From: Paenibacillus wulumuqiensis
GTDB taxonomy: Bacteria; Bacillota; Bacilli; Paenibacillales; Paenibacillaceae
Assembly: GCF_000971965.1 (NCBI RefSeq)
Contig: NZ_LAQP01000001.1
Span: 434,001 to 498,000, forward strand
Length of the DNA: 64,000 nucleotides
Reading direction: 5' to 3'
The notes under the pieces are model-generated. The model was given only the letters and a program-made list of their open reading frames with translations, had not been told where the DNA came from and searched no databases. Both the position numbers and the translations under genes were made by a program. Positions within the stretch are counted from its first letter, which is position 1. Every line of letters starts with the position of its first letter. This document shows, piece by piece, positions 55,375 to 64,000 of the stretch.

Positions 55375-56328
55375 TCAATGAGCATGAACCGAATTCTCTT
55401 CGGCTTCCCGTTTCATTTTAACCAATGTTTTGTTGATCCAGATGGCTGCCTGTGCTCCCTCGCCCATCGCAATATTGGCCTGCTCGGAATGAGCACCCAG
55501 ATCTCCGGCTACCCAGACATTCTCCACATTACTCATCTTCGATCGAGAATCTGTTTCTACATGATGATTATGAAGCGTCTCTACTCCCAGCTGCTCAGCC
55601 AGCTCGGAATTGACATGATTGCCGCCAAATGCGATAAATCCGCGTTCGGTATCAATCATTTGGCCATCCTCCAGCTCGACACCACGAATGATTCCGTTAT
55701 CTTCATAATGAACCTGGCTAACGACTGATTCCATATATTCAATATTGTGTTCCCGCAGACGCTCCATTGTCTCCGGCTTGAATGGCTTACTCTCATGATT
55801 GATATACAGCAGCTGATCAGTACGATCCGACAGAATCAATGCCATCTGGGCACCGGCTTCACCGGCTCCGAGCACTACGGTCTTGCGATCCTGTATCTCA
55901 TAACCGTCACAATCCGGGCATACATAGACGCTGTAGCCCAGTGTCTCCACCAGTCCCGGCAGTCTTGGGAATCGGTCAATCAGACCGGTGGCGAGCAGCA
56001 GAGTACGTGACCGATAGCTCTCTCCCTCGGCACCTTTCAGCAGGAAATGCTCTCCTTCTTTTTTGGCTTCCAGAATGCGGTCTTTATGAAATTCCACTCC
56101 GAGCGGCTCTGCCTGCTGGCGGCCGATCCGGCGCAGCTCCTCCCCCGAGATTCCATTTGGAAAACCAAGAATATTTCCGTAATTCTGACAAAACGTCGAT
56201 CTTCCCTTGCCTGCATCAATAACGAGTACCCGGTGAGCCGAATAACGGCCCAGCTGCAATGCAGCCTGCAGTCCCGCTATCCCTCCACCAACTATAATGC
56301 AATCATATAACGTCGTGCTATCAATCAT
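55375..56328 (-). CDS. Thioredoxin-reductase-like FAD/NAD(P)-dependent oxidoreductase
   Basis: 317-residue flavoprotein with an N-terminal FAD-binding GGGIAGLQAALQLGRYSAHR motif, a central CPDCDGYE redox CxxC in the place of the thioredoxin reductase active site, an NAD(P)-binding LGAGEAGAQMAL and a C-terminal FAD motif VWVAGDLGAHSEQANIAMGE. Close to YumC-free, TrxB-like proteins of Bacilli that act on small thiols or carry out ferredoxin reduction; which one is open. GGGAGGC stands before the ATG. Monocistronic, with a GACTGATC/GATCAGTC repeat upstream. Confidence 0.9.
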   Translation of the reverse strand: MIDSTTLYDCIIVGGGIAGLQAALQLGRYSAHRVLVIDAGKGRSTFCQNYGNILGFPNGISGEELRRIGRQQAEPLGVEFHKDRILEAKKEGEHFLLKGAEGESYRSRTLLLATGLIDRFPRLPGLVETLGYSVYVCPDCDGYEIQDRKTVVLGAGEAGAQMALILSDRTDQLLYINHESKPFKPETMERLREHNIEYMESVVSQVHYEDNGIIRGVELEDGQMIDTERGFIAFGGNHVNSELAEQLGVETLHNHHVETDSRSKMSNVENVWVAGDLGAHSEQANIAMGEGAQAAIWINKTLVKMKREAEENSVHAH

Positions 56329-56389
56329 GTATAAGCCTCCCTGATCTAATAGATTTTTCTGTTCCTGCTGCCGCGGGTTGCTCTCCTAT

Positions 56390-56412
56390 GACTGATCTTC
56401 TCACGATCAGTC
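56390..56412. promoter_or_regulatory. Inverted repeat upstream of the TrxR-like gene
   Basis: Perfect 8-bp arms GACTGATC (56390-56397) and GATCAGTC (56405-56412) about 60-85 bp before the start at 56328; a possible operator. Otherwise the 56329-56715 gap holds only the terminator at 56642-56696. Confidence 0.4.
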
Positions 56413-56641
56413 TTGCAAACATCCTTTTTCACAAAGGATATTAATTGCGATCTTCACATGGCATATCCAGAATGCGACGCCCTGATATGCCTGTATCTTG
56501 AACATTCCATATATGATCATTGCTGTATCTGGACTTCATTGGCTGCTTTGATACAGCTGCCTTATAAACCTAACTAAAGCACCCTGTAATTAAATATGTA
56601 AACCTGTCAGTGCAGATGAAACGTAATAATCGACATGAAAT

Positions 56642-56696
56642 GCAAAAACCTCTGCTGCTGCCTGGTTTTATCCAGGACAGCGGCAGAGGTTTTTGC
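56642..56696 (-). terminator. Terminator after the GT39 gene
   Basis: 14-bp perfect arms GCAAAAACCTCTGC (56642-56655) and its complement (56683-56696), extended by inner GCTG/CAGC and CCTGG/CCAGG pairing; T run on the minus strand. Confidence 0.92.
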
Positions 56697-56715
56697 TTGA
56701 TTCATTGATATCCGA

Positions 56716-58968
56716 TCAGTCACCGATATCTTCAGGAGTTACTTCGTACAATGTTCCACTGCCCATCATACCACCGCCGAATCCGCCCATACCCCCACTG
56801 GTGCGATTCATACCATTGTCAGTACCGGTAGTGCCGGATGCTTCCTTGGTATCCGCTGCTCCGGCAGGATTCATGTTGGCCGGAATGGACTCTGTTGTAT
56901 TCTGCCAATCTTCGGAGGGCACTTCGGTTCCATGCTGCTCAATCCACTCTGTCACTTCGCTGGAACCTCCGCCACGGCCACCAAATCCATTGACCAGAAA
57001 GTATTTCACCTGTCCGCTGCTGATCATTTCTTTTAACCGGTCCACCGTCATGATCGGGTCACTGCCGCTGTAGCCGCCCATCGCCATTACCGCTTTGCCG
57101 GTCTTGATAATGTAGGCCGAGGCCGAGTTGGCATTGGATGTGGCAAACAGATACTCTTCTCCTGTATTATGCTCCGTCACATACTGGAGCAGCTTCTCGT
57201 TCACATTCTCTCCCATACCGCCTCCGCCGCTGCGACGACTGCTGTCCGCTCCCGGAGCTGCAGTTGTATCTGCTGCAGTGTCTGTCGGTCGCTCCGTTTG
57301 GCCGGTCGCTCCCCCATCGGCTGCACCGCCAGGTATACGGTTATTGCCGCCTCCAAATCCCATGGAGGTAATAGGGCCGCCATAAGGAAGAGAGATATTG
57401 CTGGACGGGTTCATAAACGGGAAGGATGCCCAGTACAGCGGCGTCAACAGCAGCAGGGTCATCGCTGCAGAAGCCACATAGCCCTTGCCATTACGCAGCA
57501 GGGAACTTTTAGCTCCAATCAGCAGCGCTGCGGTCAGCATACCTCCAACAATCGCCACCATATAGAACCATGTCGAACCAATCTGTTCATTATAAGGGTA
57601 GATCACAAACAGCTGGAAGGCCGTCGTCACAGCTACATTGACAGGCAGCAGCCATGCCAGCCAGCCCTGGCCTTCACGATAGTATCTCCACTGGGCGACA
57701 AATCCTGTCGCTGCCAGCACAGCTACCGGAGGAGCTAGCATAATCAGGTAATATTGATGGAAAAATCCGGCGATGCTGAAGAACCCCGCTACCGGCAGCA
57801 ACCACATCAGCCAGAATACCGTCTCCAGGTACTGTTGTTTACGCCATGTATGTCTACGCAGTCCGGCGAACAATGCAATCAGAGAAATGATGGCAAATGG
57901 CAGCAGCAGACTCGCCTGTCCGGACAACGAAGACTGGAACAGACGCAGCGGACCGGGATCTCCCGTATTGAACATGCCACCGCGCATGCGATTTCCATTG
58001 TCACTTCCGCCCGGTGGCTGCATCGTGCCGCCTCCCGGCATACCACCCTGATTCATCTGAGCACCTGCTTCTGTACCTACTGCTCCGGCATCTGCTGTAC
58101 TGCTATCTGTATCTGTCGAACGGGTCGGGGTCGCTGCTCCTCCTCCCGGTCCGCCCTGACTCTGCATATCCCCGGTCAGACGACTGACCCCATTATAGCC
58201 AAATGCCAGTTCCAGTACCGAATTCGTCTGGCTGCTGCCCACATAGGGACGATCTTCGGCCGGTACGCTGTCGACCACTACGGCCCAGGATACGGATACT
58301 GCTGCCAGAATGACCGTCCCGATTGCCAGTACAGACAATTTTTTCTTCCAGTTTACTTTGTATGCCAGTACATAGAAGAGATATACGGCAGGCAAGATCA
58401 TATATGCCTGCAGCATTTTTTCATTAAAGGCAATGCCGATCATGGCAAATCCGCCCAGAATCCAGCCTGTCTGCTGATGACGAATGCCTTTGAGCAGCAT
58501 CCATGTCGCCAGCAGAAGTGTAAAGACGAGAATACCATCGACATTGTTAGAGCGCTGAACGGCTACAGCCACCGGAGTAACTGCCATCATCAGGGCAGCC
58601 AGACGGGCAGCGGTCAGACCGAAGGTCGGTTTGACGATGAGATAAATGAGTCCAACCGAGCCAACGCCGGCCAGAGCCGCCGGCAGTGTTACACTCCAGC
58701 CGTGCACGCCAAGCACCGAGGCAAACAGCGTCTGAATCCAGAACGCCACCGGCGGTTTGTCTACGGTCACATAACCGGCCGGATCAAATGAAGCATAGAA
58801 AAAATTGTGAAAGCTCTGCAGCATGCTCGTCACCGCTGCCGTGTAATAGGCATTCGCCGAACCGTTATCCCATATATTCCAGATATTCAGAAACGCGGAC
58901 AGGATGAGAATGAGAATAAGCGGAATATCAATCCTTGAGCGAGATCGTATGTTGTTTCTTGATTCCAT
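56716..58968 (-). CDS. GT39-type membrane glycosyltransferase (ArnT/PMT-like)
   Basis: Polytopic GT-C glycosyltransferase of 750 residues transferring a sugar from a polyprenyl-phosphate donor outside the membrane. About 12 helices; the first external loop has the catalytic-type acidic residues in SFDPAGYVTVDKPPVAFW, the DxPP motif of the ArnT/protein-mannosyltransferase family. Two long extracytoplasmic segments are unusual: a G/M/Q-rich stretch near 265-330 (GAQMNQGGMPGGGTMQPPGG) and another at 540-590, and the C-terminus is again glycine- and methionine-rich (GGMGGFGGGMMGSG). YkcB-type relatives in Bacilli share these. Acceptor unknown. GGGAGG before the ATG. Confidence 0.9.
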   Translation of the reverse strand: MESRNNIRSRSRIDIPLILILILSAFLNIWNIWDNGSANAYYTAAVTSMLQSFHNFFYASFDPAGYVTVDKPPVAFWIQTLFASVLGVHGWSVTLPAALAGVGSVGLIYLIVKPTFGLTAARLAALMMAVTPVAVAVQRSNNVDGILVFTLLLATWMLLKGIRHQQTGWILGGFAMIGIAFNEKMLQAYMILPAVYLFYVLAYKVNWKKKLSVLAIGTVILAAVSVSWAVVVDSVPAEDRPYVGSSQTNSVLELAFGYNGVSRLTGDMQSQGGPGGGAATPTRSTDTDSSTADAGAVGTEAGAQMNQGGMPGGGTMQPPGGSDNGNRMRGGMFNTGDPGPLRLFQSSLSGQASLLLPFAIISLIALFAGLRRHTWRKQQYLETVFWLMWLLPVAGFFSIAGFFHQYYLIMLAPPVAVLAATGFVAQWRYYREGQGWLAWLLPVNVAVTTAFQLFVIYPYNEQIGSTWFYMVAIVGGMLTAALLIGAKSSLLRNGKGYVASAAMTLLLLTPLYWASFPFMNPSSNISLPYGGPITSMGFGGGNNRIPGGAADGGATGQTERPTDTAADTTAAPGADSSRRSGGGGMGENVNEKLLQYVTEHNTGEEYLFATSNANSASAYIIKTGKAVMAMGGYSGSDPIMTVDRLKEMISSGQVKYFLVNGFGGRGGGSSEVTEWIEQHGTEVPSEDWQNTTESIPANMNPAGAADTKEASGTTGTDNGMNRTSGGMGGFGGGMMGSGTLYEVTPEDIGD

Positions 58969-59135
58969 GTGGGTTCCTCCCGAAAGTTAGTCAGACAGCA
59001 TCAATGGCAAGGATTGGCCTTATCTCTCACTGACGCCTATACTCCTTTGTATCGTATTTAACAATATGTATATGTATTTTGTATGAACAACATTAAGAAC
59101 AGTTCATGGAAAACTTAAAGAACGATAAAAAAGCA

Positions 59136-59164
59136 AAAAAAAGACACCGCCAAAGTGCGGTGCC
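59136..59164 (-). terminator. Terminator after the pectate lyase gene
   Basis: GGCACCGC/GCGGTGTC stem followed on the minus strand by TTTTTTTT; about 75 bp past the stop at 59237. The 58969-59236 gap shows nothing else. Confidence 0.85.
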
Positions 59165-59236
59165 CTGGATATGCATCCAAATTATATATACGCTATATAG
59201 CATGTTGGGGGAGAGCTATATAGTAAGGAAAAGGCA

Positions 59237-59911
59237 TTAGTACTGGGTATTTCCACTCTCGGTAATATTCTTCACACCGATGAATTTCTCGCCTACGTTG
59301 TGGTAGCGTGTGTTGGTCATCTTAACGGTACTGGTTGTGCTGTCCGTGCGGAAGATCGCTTCCTTCATATCGAAGATGTCACATCTGTCGATGATCACGT
59401 CCACCTTGAACTTGCTGCCGCCCAGCTGGCGAATAAACTTGCCGGCTTTGGAGCCTTTGAAGTTTTTGACGGTAAATGTGGATGCGGCGTTAATCTGGAA
59501 CATCTTGTCATCGCCATTGGTTGCGGAACCGCCATCCAGGGTTACTTTGCCACTTTCCTTGATCGTCAGTGCATCCTCGCCAATATCTTCCCAGACAATG
59601 TTCTGCAGATTGGCGTCTCCGTATGTATGTACGCCGTCAGCAGCCGGATATCCGAGTACTACATTCTTGAGCGTGCCGCCGTTCTCTACACGGAAAATTG
59701 GTTTTTGTCCTTCTTTTTGACTGCCGTCACCAAGTGCACTGCCAGCGATATAACGCTGTCCTTTGCCGTCAAAGACTTCTCCTTTTTTAACGATAATCGT
59801 TGTGTTTTGTACACCAGGAGTAGCGGATGTTGCAGCAGAGGCTGCAGGTACGATCGTAATCATCGACGTGAGTACGGCACCGGCCAGCAGAGAAGTAAAC
59901 CATTTTTTCAT
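59237..59911 (-). CDS. Secreted pectate lyase, PL3 family
   Basis: Cleaves de-esterified pectin by beta-elimination outside the cell. Signal peptide SLLAGAVLTSMITIVPAASA/A, then a short right-handed beta-helix of about 197 residues. PL3 features: VKKGEVFDGKGQRYIA, LKNVVLGYPAADGVHTYGDA, VWEDIGEDALTIKESGKVTL (metal-binding acidic residues), FKGSKAGKFIRQLGGSKFKV (catalytic Lys/Arg region) and VIIDRCDIFDMKEAIFRTDS. Length 224 is the family norm. AGGAG is present ten bases before the ATG. Single gene, with interleaved inverted repeats over its presumed promoter. Confidence 0.94.
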   Translation of the reverse strand: MKKWFTSLLAGAVLTSMITIVPAASAATSATPGVQNTTIIVKKGEVFDGKGQRYIAGSALGDGSQKEGQKPIFRVENGGTLKNVVLGYPAADGVHTYGDANLQNIVWEDIGEDALTIKESGKVTLDGGSATNGDDKMFQINAASTFTVKNFKGSKAGKFIRQLGGSKFKVDVIIDRCDIFDMKEAIFRTDSTTSTVKMTNTRYHNVGEKFIGVKNITESGNTQY

Positions 59912-59935
59912 AAGAGTATCAGCTCCTTTTATTGT

Positions 59936-59978
59936 AACCTGTTACTTAAAATTAATCAATACAGGTTTAAGTAAACAA
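59936..59978 (-). promoter_or_regulatory. Pectate lyase promoter with two interleaved inverted repeats
   Basis: Minus-strand TTGTTT (59973-59978) and TAATTT (59949-59954), 18 bp apart, form a likely promoter about 30 bp before the coding leader. Over it lie TTACTTAAA/TTTAAGTAA (59942-59950, 59966-59974) and AACCTGT/ACAGGTT (59936-59942, 59961-59967), interleaved rather than nested. Nothing else is seen in the gap up to 60240 except the terminator at 60172-60205. Confidence 0.5.
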
Positions 59979-60171
59979 TATCATTATTGTGGACATATTA
60001 TCCATATAATATTTAAGTATCATAAAGGTGAACATATTTACATTTATGTTGATTATGTATTCCAATACATATTTTTACTTTCTTCATTAATTAATCGCAT
60101 CCGCTAACTACGTTTATACGATTTCTGATCAGACACTTTTTGGTAAACAGAAATCTTGGATTCGCAGACAA

Positions 60172-60205
60172 AACCAAACAGCCATACGGTTATAGTATGG
60201 CTGTT
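60172..60205 (-). terminator. Terminator after the CWC protein gene
   Basis: 11-bp stem AACAGCCATAC/GTATGGCTGTT, followed on the minus strand by TGGTTTTG; about 35 bp past the stop at 60241. Confidence 0.7.
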
Positions 60206-60240
60206 TTCTGCTTTTGCTATGTTATTTGTTCCGTATTTTA

Positions 60241-60582
60241 CTATTTATCCCTCATCTTCATTCCTGCGCATCGCTGACATATACAGGCTTGATTGCGCTG
60301 TTTTTCCGGAATGCGAGTGCGAACGTTCATCGGAATATTCACCTTCATACACCAGCAGCTCTCCGGTGGAAGCTGCCGGGTGATCGCGCACCCATTATCC
60401 CTGCCGCATAATGGACACTGATCTGCCGAAATAGGATGTGCAGAATCTTTTCCTTCATTAGAGGATATATCAGAGGAAAGTATACCAGACCGTCCGGGGG
60501 ACGCAGCATGTAAATGAGCAGGTATCACTGCATCCGAGGATGCACCCGACAACTTACAGGAGATACCACGAACATCCGTCAT
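60241..60582 (-). CDS. Cysteine-rich CWC family protein
   Basis: Small protein whose central part fits the Cys-rich CWC family: CPLCGRDNGCAI, then SCWCMKVNIP and ACICQRCA, six or more cysteines able to hold zinc or iron. The first half is low in recognisable motifs and may be linker. The ATG lies three bases after the stop of the YfcE phosphodiesterase gene, with that gene's last bases supplying AGGAG directly against it, so translation is probably coupled. Third gene of the FhuF-like/YfcE/CWC unit. Biochemical function unknown. Confidence 0.78.
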   Translation of the reverse strand: MTDVRGISCKLSGASSDAVIPAHLHAASPGRSGILSSDISSNEGKDSAHPISADQCPLCGRDNGCAITRQLPPESCWCMKVNIPMNVRTRIPEKQRNQACICQRCAGMKMRDK

Positions 60583-60585
60583 CTC

Positions 60586-61101
60586 CTAATTCTTCAACTT
60601 TTCTTTGTCAAAGTAATAATGCTCAAATGTAATCTCGTCCTGCCGGATGAATATTTTGCCATAGGAATACTGCGACTGTCTGCGCTTGTCCGTCGGTGAA
60701 CCGGGGTTGAACAGCAGAATCCCTTCCCTGTATTCCGCAAAAGGAATATGCGAATGGCCGAACACGATGATATCGAGCTGATCTTCTTTTGTAAAAGACT
60801 GAAATGCCCGTTCCGGGGTACTACCGCGGAATCCACCATCTCCGTGTACGAGGCCGATCCGTTTGCCGGCGACTTCGATAATCTTTTGTCGGCCGACTTT
60901 CTCGACAATGCTCTGTGGATCGTTATTGCCTGCTATCGCCTCTACCGGAGCCATCCGGCTGAGCAGATCATGAACGCCCCAGTCACAGAAGTCTCCGGCA
61001 TGCAGAATAAGATCGACGCCTTCCATTCCATCCCACACCTGCTGCGGAAGCACCAGCTGTCGGCTGAACAAATGGGTATCCGATATTACACCAATAATCA
61101 T
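60586..61101 (-). CDS. YfcE/MJ0936-type metallophosphodiesterase
   Basis: Small calcineurin-like phosphoesterase (171 residues) with a dinuclear metal site fully visible: ISDTHLF, LILHAGDFCDWG, AIAGNNDPQ, LVHGDGG and VFGHSHIPF. Members hydrolyse phosphodiester model substrates and possibly cyclic nucleotides; the natural substrate is unknown. GGGAGGG is placed properly before the ATG, and the start overlaps the stop of the upstream FhuF-like gene by four bases (ATGA). Translational coupling with both neighbours suggests a common role, not obvious from the families. Confidence 0.93.
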   Translation of the reverse strand: MIIGVISDTHLFSRQLVLPQQVWDGMEGVDLILHAGDFCDWGVHDLLSRMAPVEAIAGNNDPQSIVEKVGRQKIIEVAGKRIGLVHGDGGFRGSTPERAFQSFTKEDQLDIIVFGHSHIPFAEYREGILLFNPGSPTDKRRQSQYSYGKIFIRQDEITFEHYYFDKEKLKN

Positions 61102-61907
61102 CTATTTCCCTCCTTGCTCTGATAGGCCAGACGCCGTTCCTCCCTGGCTGCTTCGCTGATCTTGGGACAGTTAAAACAGTATTCCCCATCTTCCATTCGG
61201 TGAAACAGGCAGCAGGCACTGCGCAAAATGGTCTCGCCTGTACCATCGATATTGAGCGTATGCCGTGGCGGCACATGCAGCGGATTACGGGACAATCCGA
61301 AGACCTCCGCCGGCATTCCGCTCACTACATAATGAAGATCCCGATCGATCATTTGTATGATCGACTCGTCCGTTATCCCCTTTTTCCATTGATCGGTATA
61401 ATAGTGGAATCTGGCTGGCATCTGTCTCCAGTACATCCGGGCATGATCGCCGCACAGGTCGGCCATCTGCTCTACAAGCGGGCGCAGAATATCACTGTAT
61501 ACCGCATGCAGATGCTGGTCACGGAAGGTTATGCGCTGATCGACAGAGCAGGATGCAGGCAGCTGCTCCATCCCCAGTTCTTCCATTTGAAATGAAAACT
61601 GGCAGTACGGACCGCTCATATACATCTCCATTGTCATCTGTGCCGGGTCCAGCTTCAATCCGGTCTGTTCCACGGATAGATAATACTGCACTGCCAGCGG
61701 AATGCCGGTAAGCCATGAGCACAGAAAAGTCGCTGCAGGCTGGGTATCCGGCGCTTTGAGCAGAGGAGCATAATACTCCAGCAATTCCTGCATTCCCTCT
61801 CTCGTGAACAGCTTGGTAAAGGGAATGCGGTAGACCGCTTCCGGGTGAGAGGTATTGCTAATATAAAACTGTCTACTCAGCCTCTCCCAGTCGGGTATGG
61901 TATTCAT
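61098..61907 (-). CDS. FhuF-like 2Fe-2S ferric-siderophore reductase family protein
   Basis: 269-residue cytoplasmic protein with the C-terminal [2Fe-2S] motif of FhuF: CC-x10-C-x2-C in RSACCLFHRMEDGEYCFNCP. The body (ATFLCSWLTGIPLAVQYYL, LRPLVEQMADLCGDHARMYW) resembles FhuF and the C-terminal part of IucA/IucC-type proteins. Likely releases iron from siderophores by reduction, but no siderophore genes adjoin it. First gene of the unit with YfcE and CWC genes. A short palindrome ACCAAATTGGT lies upstream near 61960, and no convincing Fur box was found. Confidence 0.82.
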   Translation of the reverse strand: MNTIPDWERLSRQFYISNTSHPEAVYRIPFTKLFTREGMQELLEYYAPLLKAPDTQPAATFLCSWLTGIPLAVQYYLSVEQTGLKLDPAQMTMEMYMSGPYCQFSFQMEELGMEQLPASCSVDQRITFRDQHLHAVYSDILRPLVEQMADLCGDHARMYWRQMPARFHYYTDQWKKGITDESIIQMIDRDLHYVVSGMPAEVFGLSRNPLHVPPRHTLNIDGTGETILRSACCLFHRMEDGEYCFNCPKISEAAREERRLAYQSKEGNR

Positions 61908-62009
61908 CAGGCCCCATCCTTTCCATACACATCGGGTATCATTAGTTATCCTATACCAATTTGGTAATCACTTCAAACGGCCCGCCTGCTGCCTTTTCGT
62001 AGTCCACGC

Positions 62010-62043
62010 AAAAAAAGAGGCAGCCCATACAGGATGGACTGCC
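62010..62043 (-). terminator. Terminator after glpX
   Basis: 10-bp stem GGCAGCCCAT/ATGGACTGCC with one mismatch, followed on the minus strand by TCTTTTTTT. Confidence 0.88.
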
Positions 62044-62095
62044 CAATAACGGAGGTATTGCGGATGGAGCATGACTTGCAAAATGCCTATGCGGT

Positions 62096-63175
62096 TTAAC
62101 TGGACTGCGTCTGTTCCTGCTTGACAGCAACTGGCTGCTTTTTCATGGCTGCCGACTCCACAGCAGCAGCACGGCGATCTTCCGGATGTCCGGAGGACTG
62201 CACCTGTCTCACTTTGTGAAGCACTTCCTTGTTCGGCAGGTAATGAAGAGACTTGATATAACGGATCGTTTTGGTTTTGGCGCGCATGACAATGGAATGC
62301 GTCTCTGCACGATCATCCGGCAGATATCTCACGCCACCCAGGATCTCACCGGGCGTCACGCCCGTAGCGGCAAAAATCACATCGTCGGTGCCGATCATAT
62401 CCTGCATGGTGAGTACCTGATACGGATTCTCGATTCCCATGGCCTTGCAGCGTTCAAATTCGTCCGCATTCGCAGGCATCAGCCGGCCCTGCAGCTCACC
62501 GCCGAGGCAGGAGAGCGCAGCAGCTGCCAGCACGCCTTCCGGCGCTCCACCGGAACCGAGATACAGATCAATCCCCGCTTCCGGGAAAGCTGGCGCCATC
62601 GCCCCGGCCACATCGCCGTCACTGAGGAACTTGATCCGTACGCCTGTTTTGCGCAGCGTCTTGATGATACTCTCATGACGATCCCGATCCAGAATCATCA
62701 CGGTCAGATCTGCCATTCGCTTGCCCAGTGCCTTGGCTGCCTTGCGCAGCGTCACATCCACCGGGTCTTCGATACTGAGCTTGCCTACCAGTGCGGGACC
62801 TACCGCGAGCTTCTCCATATACATATCGGGAGCATGCAGCAGGTTACCCTTATCGGCTACGGCAATAACGGAGAGCGCATTATTCAACCCCTTTGCTACG
62901 ATGACTGTGCCTTCCAGCGGATCAACAGCAACATCCACTTCAGGTGCTTCTGTACTTCCCACTTTCTCACCGATGTACAGCATCGGTGCTTCGTCCATTT
63001 CCCCTTCGCCGATAACGACCGTACCGTTTACTGATACCGAATCGAACATGGCTCTCATGGCCAGTGTGGCTGCCTCGTCTGCGCTGTTCTTGTCACCGCG
63101 ACCCATCCAGGGAGCCGAAGCCAACGCCGCTACTTCTGTTACTCTTACAATTTCCAAAGCTAATTCGCGTTCCAT
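62096..63175 (-). CDS. glpX: Class II fructose-1,6-bisphosphatase
   Basis: Hydrolyses fructose 1,6-bisphosphate to fructose 6-phosphate in gluconeogenesis. The GlpX signatures are complete: RVTEVAALASAPWMGRGDKN at the start, VVIGEGEMDEAPMLYIGEKV, VDPLEGT (metal site), YLGSGGAPEGVLAAAAL and DDVIFAATGVTPGEILGGV. The last 25 residues are a K/Q/S-rich tail beyond the usual domain end. The ATG at 63175 with AGGAGTGG upstream is chosen over a GTG three codons earlier that overlaps the ribosome binding site. Monocistronic; the AT-rich gap to 63480 should hold its promoter. Confidence 0.95.
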   Translation of the reverse strand: MERELALEIVRVTEVAALASAPWMGRGDKNSADEAATLAMRAMFDSVSVNGTVVIGEGEMDEAPMLYIGEKVGSTEAPEVDVAVDPLEGTVIVAKGLNNALSVIAVADKGNLLHAPDMYMEKLAVGPALVGKLSIEDPVDVTLRKAAKALGKRMADLTVMILDRDRHESIIKTLRKTGVRIKFLSDGDVAGAMAPAFPEAGIDLYLGSGGAPEGVLAAAALSCLGGELQGRLMPANADEFERCKAMGIENPYQVLTMQDMIGTDDVIFAATGVTPGEILGGVRYLPDDRAETHSIVMRAKTKTIRYIKSLHYLPNKEVLHKVRQVQSSGHPEDRRAAAVESAAMKKQPVAVKQEQTQSS

Positions 63176-63397
63176 GTCTTCCACTCCTTTATTTGTGGGT
63201 TTTCAAAGAGAAATGTTTTAACATGTTGACTATAATAACATCTTTCTTTGCAAATTTGTTGCTTTTTTTGTAAATTTTCTTTTAAAACAAATTTATTCTG
63301 TTCATAAAGAAAAATTATATGTATATATACACCACAATAAGCGACATAAAACAACAAATTTATTTGGGTATTTGTTATTTATTCTTCATTAGTCAAC

Positions 63398-63434
63398 AAA
63401 TAAAGCCTGCATCCCTGTGAAGGGAGCAGGCTTT
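63398..63434 (-). terminator. Terminator after the M4 protease gene
   Basis: AAAGCCTGC/GCAGGCTTT stem extended by CCCT/AGGG pairing; on the minus strand followed by TATTTGTTG. About 50 bp past the stop at 63481. Confidence 0.8.
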
Positions 63435-63480
63435 ATGACTATCATATCATTTTCAAAATATCTGTGTTTTTGCAGTATTC

Positions 63481-64000
<520 letters not shown>

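Noticed and set aside
57754-58791. Plus-strand frame of 345 codons opposite the GT39 gene
   Set aside because: Antisense to a clear membrane glycosyltransferase; composition is cysteine/histidine/arginine-rich as expected from a shadow frame.
61930-61975. Possible Fur box upstream of the FhuF-like gene
   Set aside because: GATAAC-TAATGATA resembles Fur half-sites only loosely and the symmetry is incomplete.

Overview
The window reads as chromosomal DNA of a Gram-positive, endospore-forming-type Bacillota, most probably a plant- or soil-associated Paenibacillus. This is inferred from Bacillus-like ribosome binding sites (AGGAGG with ATG, GTG or TTG starts), YesM/YesN-type sensor-regulator pairs, many catabolite-responsive (cre) palindromes, a bacillithiol gene pair (bshB2-yojF), a class II FBPase (glpX) and a secreted thermolysin-type protease. 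Base composition is near 50% G+C in genes, with AT-rich intergenic gaps. I see no rRNA, tRNA, CRISPR array, insertion sequence or prophage. Nearly all genes lie on the minus strand; plus-strand exceptions are the MCP gene, coaA with a short leader ORF, a DUF423 gene and a GGDEF-EAL gene.

Layout. 0.3-5.5 kb: a XylFII-LytS-YesN-type D-xylose three-component sensing operon ending in a XylF-like lipoprotein; a cre-bearing promoter at the left edge points to a target operon outside the window. 5.8-9.4 kb: cysJI sulfite reductase. 10-20.5 kb: a secreted unknown, GrpB, a GNAT/alanyl-tRNA-editing fusion, a GH106-like glycosidase, an MCP, an aldo/keto reductase and a membrane acyltransferase. 20.9-29.7 kb: LLM oxidoreductase, TPR-GGDEF protein, coaA, DUF423 protein, a large modular secreted protein and an AI-2E-family transporter. 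29.8-35.2 kb: FAH-family hydrolase plus L-rhamnose mutarotase, MBL hydrolase, bshB2-yojF and a secreted rhamnogalacturonan acetylesterase. 35.6-38.8 kb: a MarR-permease-universal stress protein operon, a YolD-like gene and a second universal stress protein with a cre promoter. 38.9-39.4 kb: a 218-bp fold-back element and a C-depleted tract. 39.4-48.2 kb: a GH127 beta-L-arabinofuranosidase with an ABC importer (no ATPase) and its own YesM/YesN pair. 48.3-56.3 kb: fhs, a PAS-GGDEF-EAL protein, a GH12-like secreted protein whose catalytic residues look lost, a dCache-GGDEF protein and a thioredoxin-reductase-like protein. 56.7-64 kb: GT39 glycosyltransferase, PL3 pectate lyase, a FhuF-like/YfcE/CWC operon, glpX and the 3' part of an M4 protease.

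How it fits together: the recurring theme is sensing, uptake and breakdown of plant cell-wall sugars (xylose, rhamnose/rhamnogalacturonan, arabinan, pectate), with probable carbon catabolite control through several cre-like sites. A second theme is cyclic di-GMP signalling: three separate GGDEF proteins. The most unusual items are the degenerate GH12-like protein with a structured upstream region, the matched operators around the marR gene, the SD-sequestering hairpin before the FAH gene, the interleaved inverted repeats at the pectate lyase promoter, the GNAT-AlaX fusion and the fold-back element.
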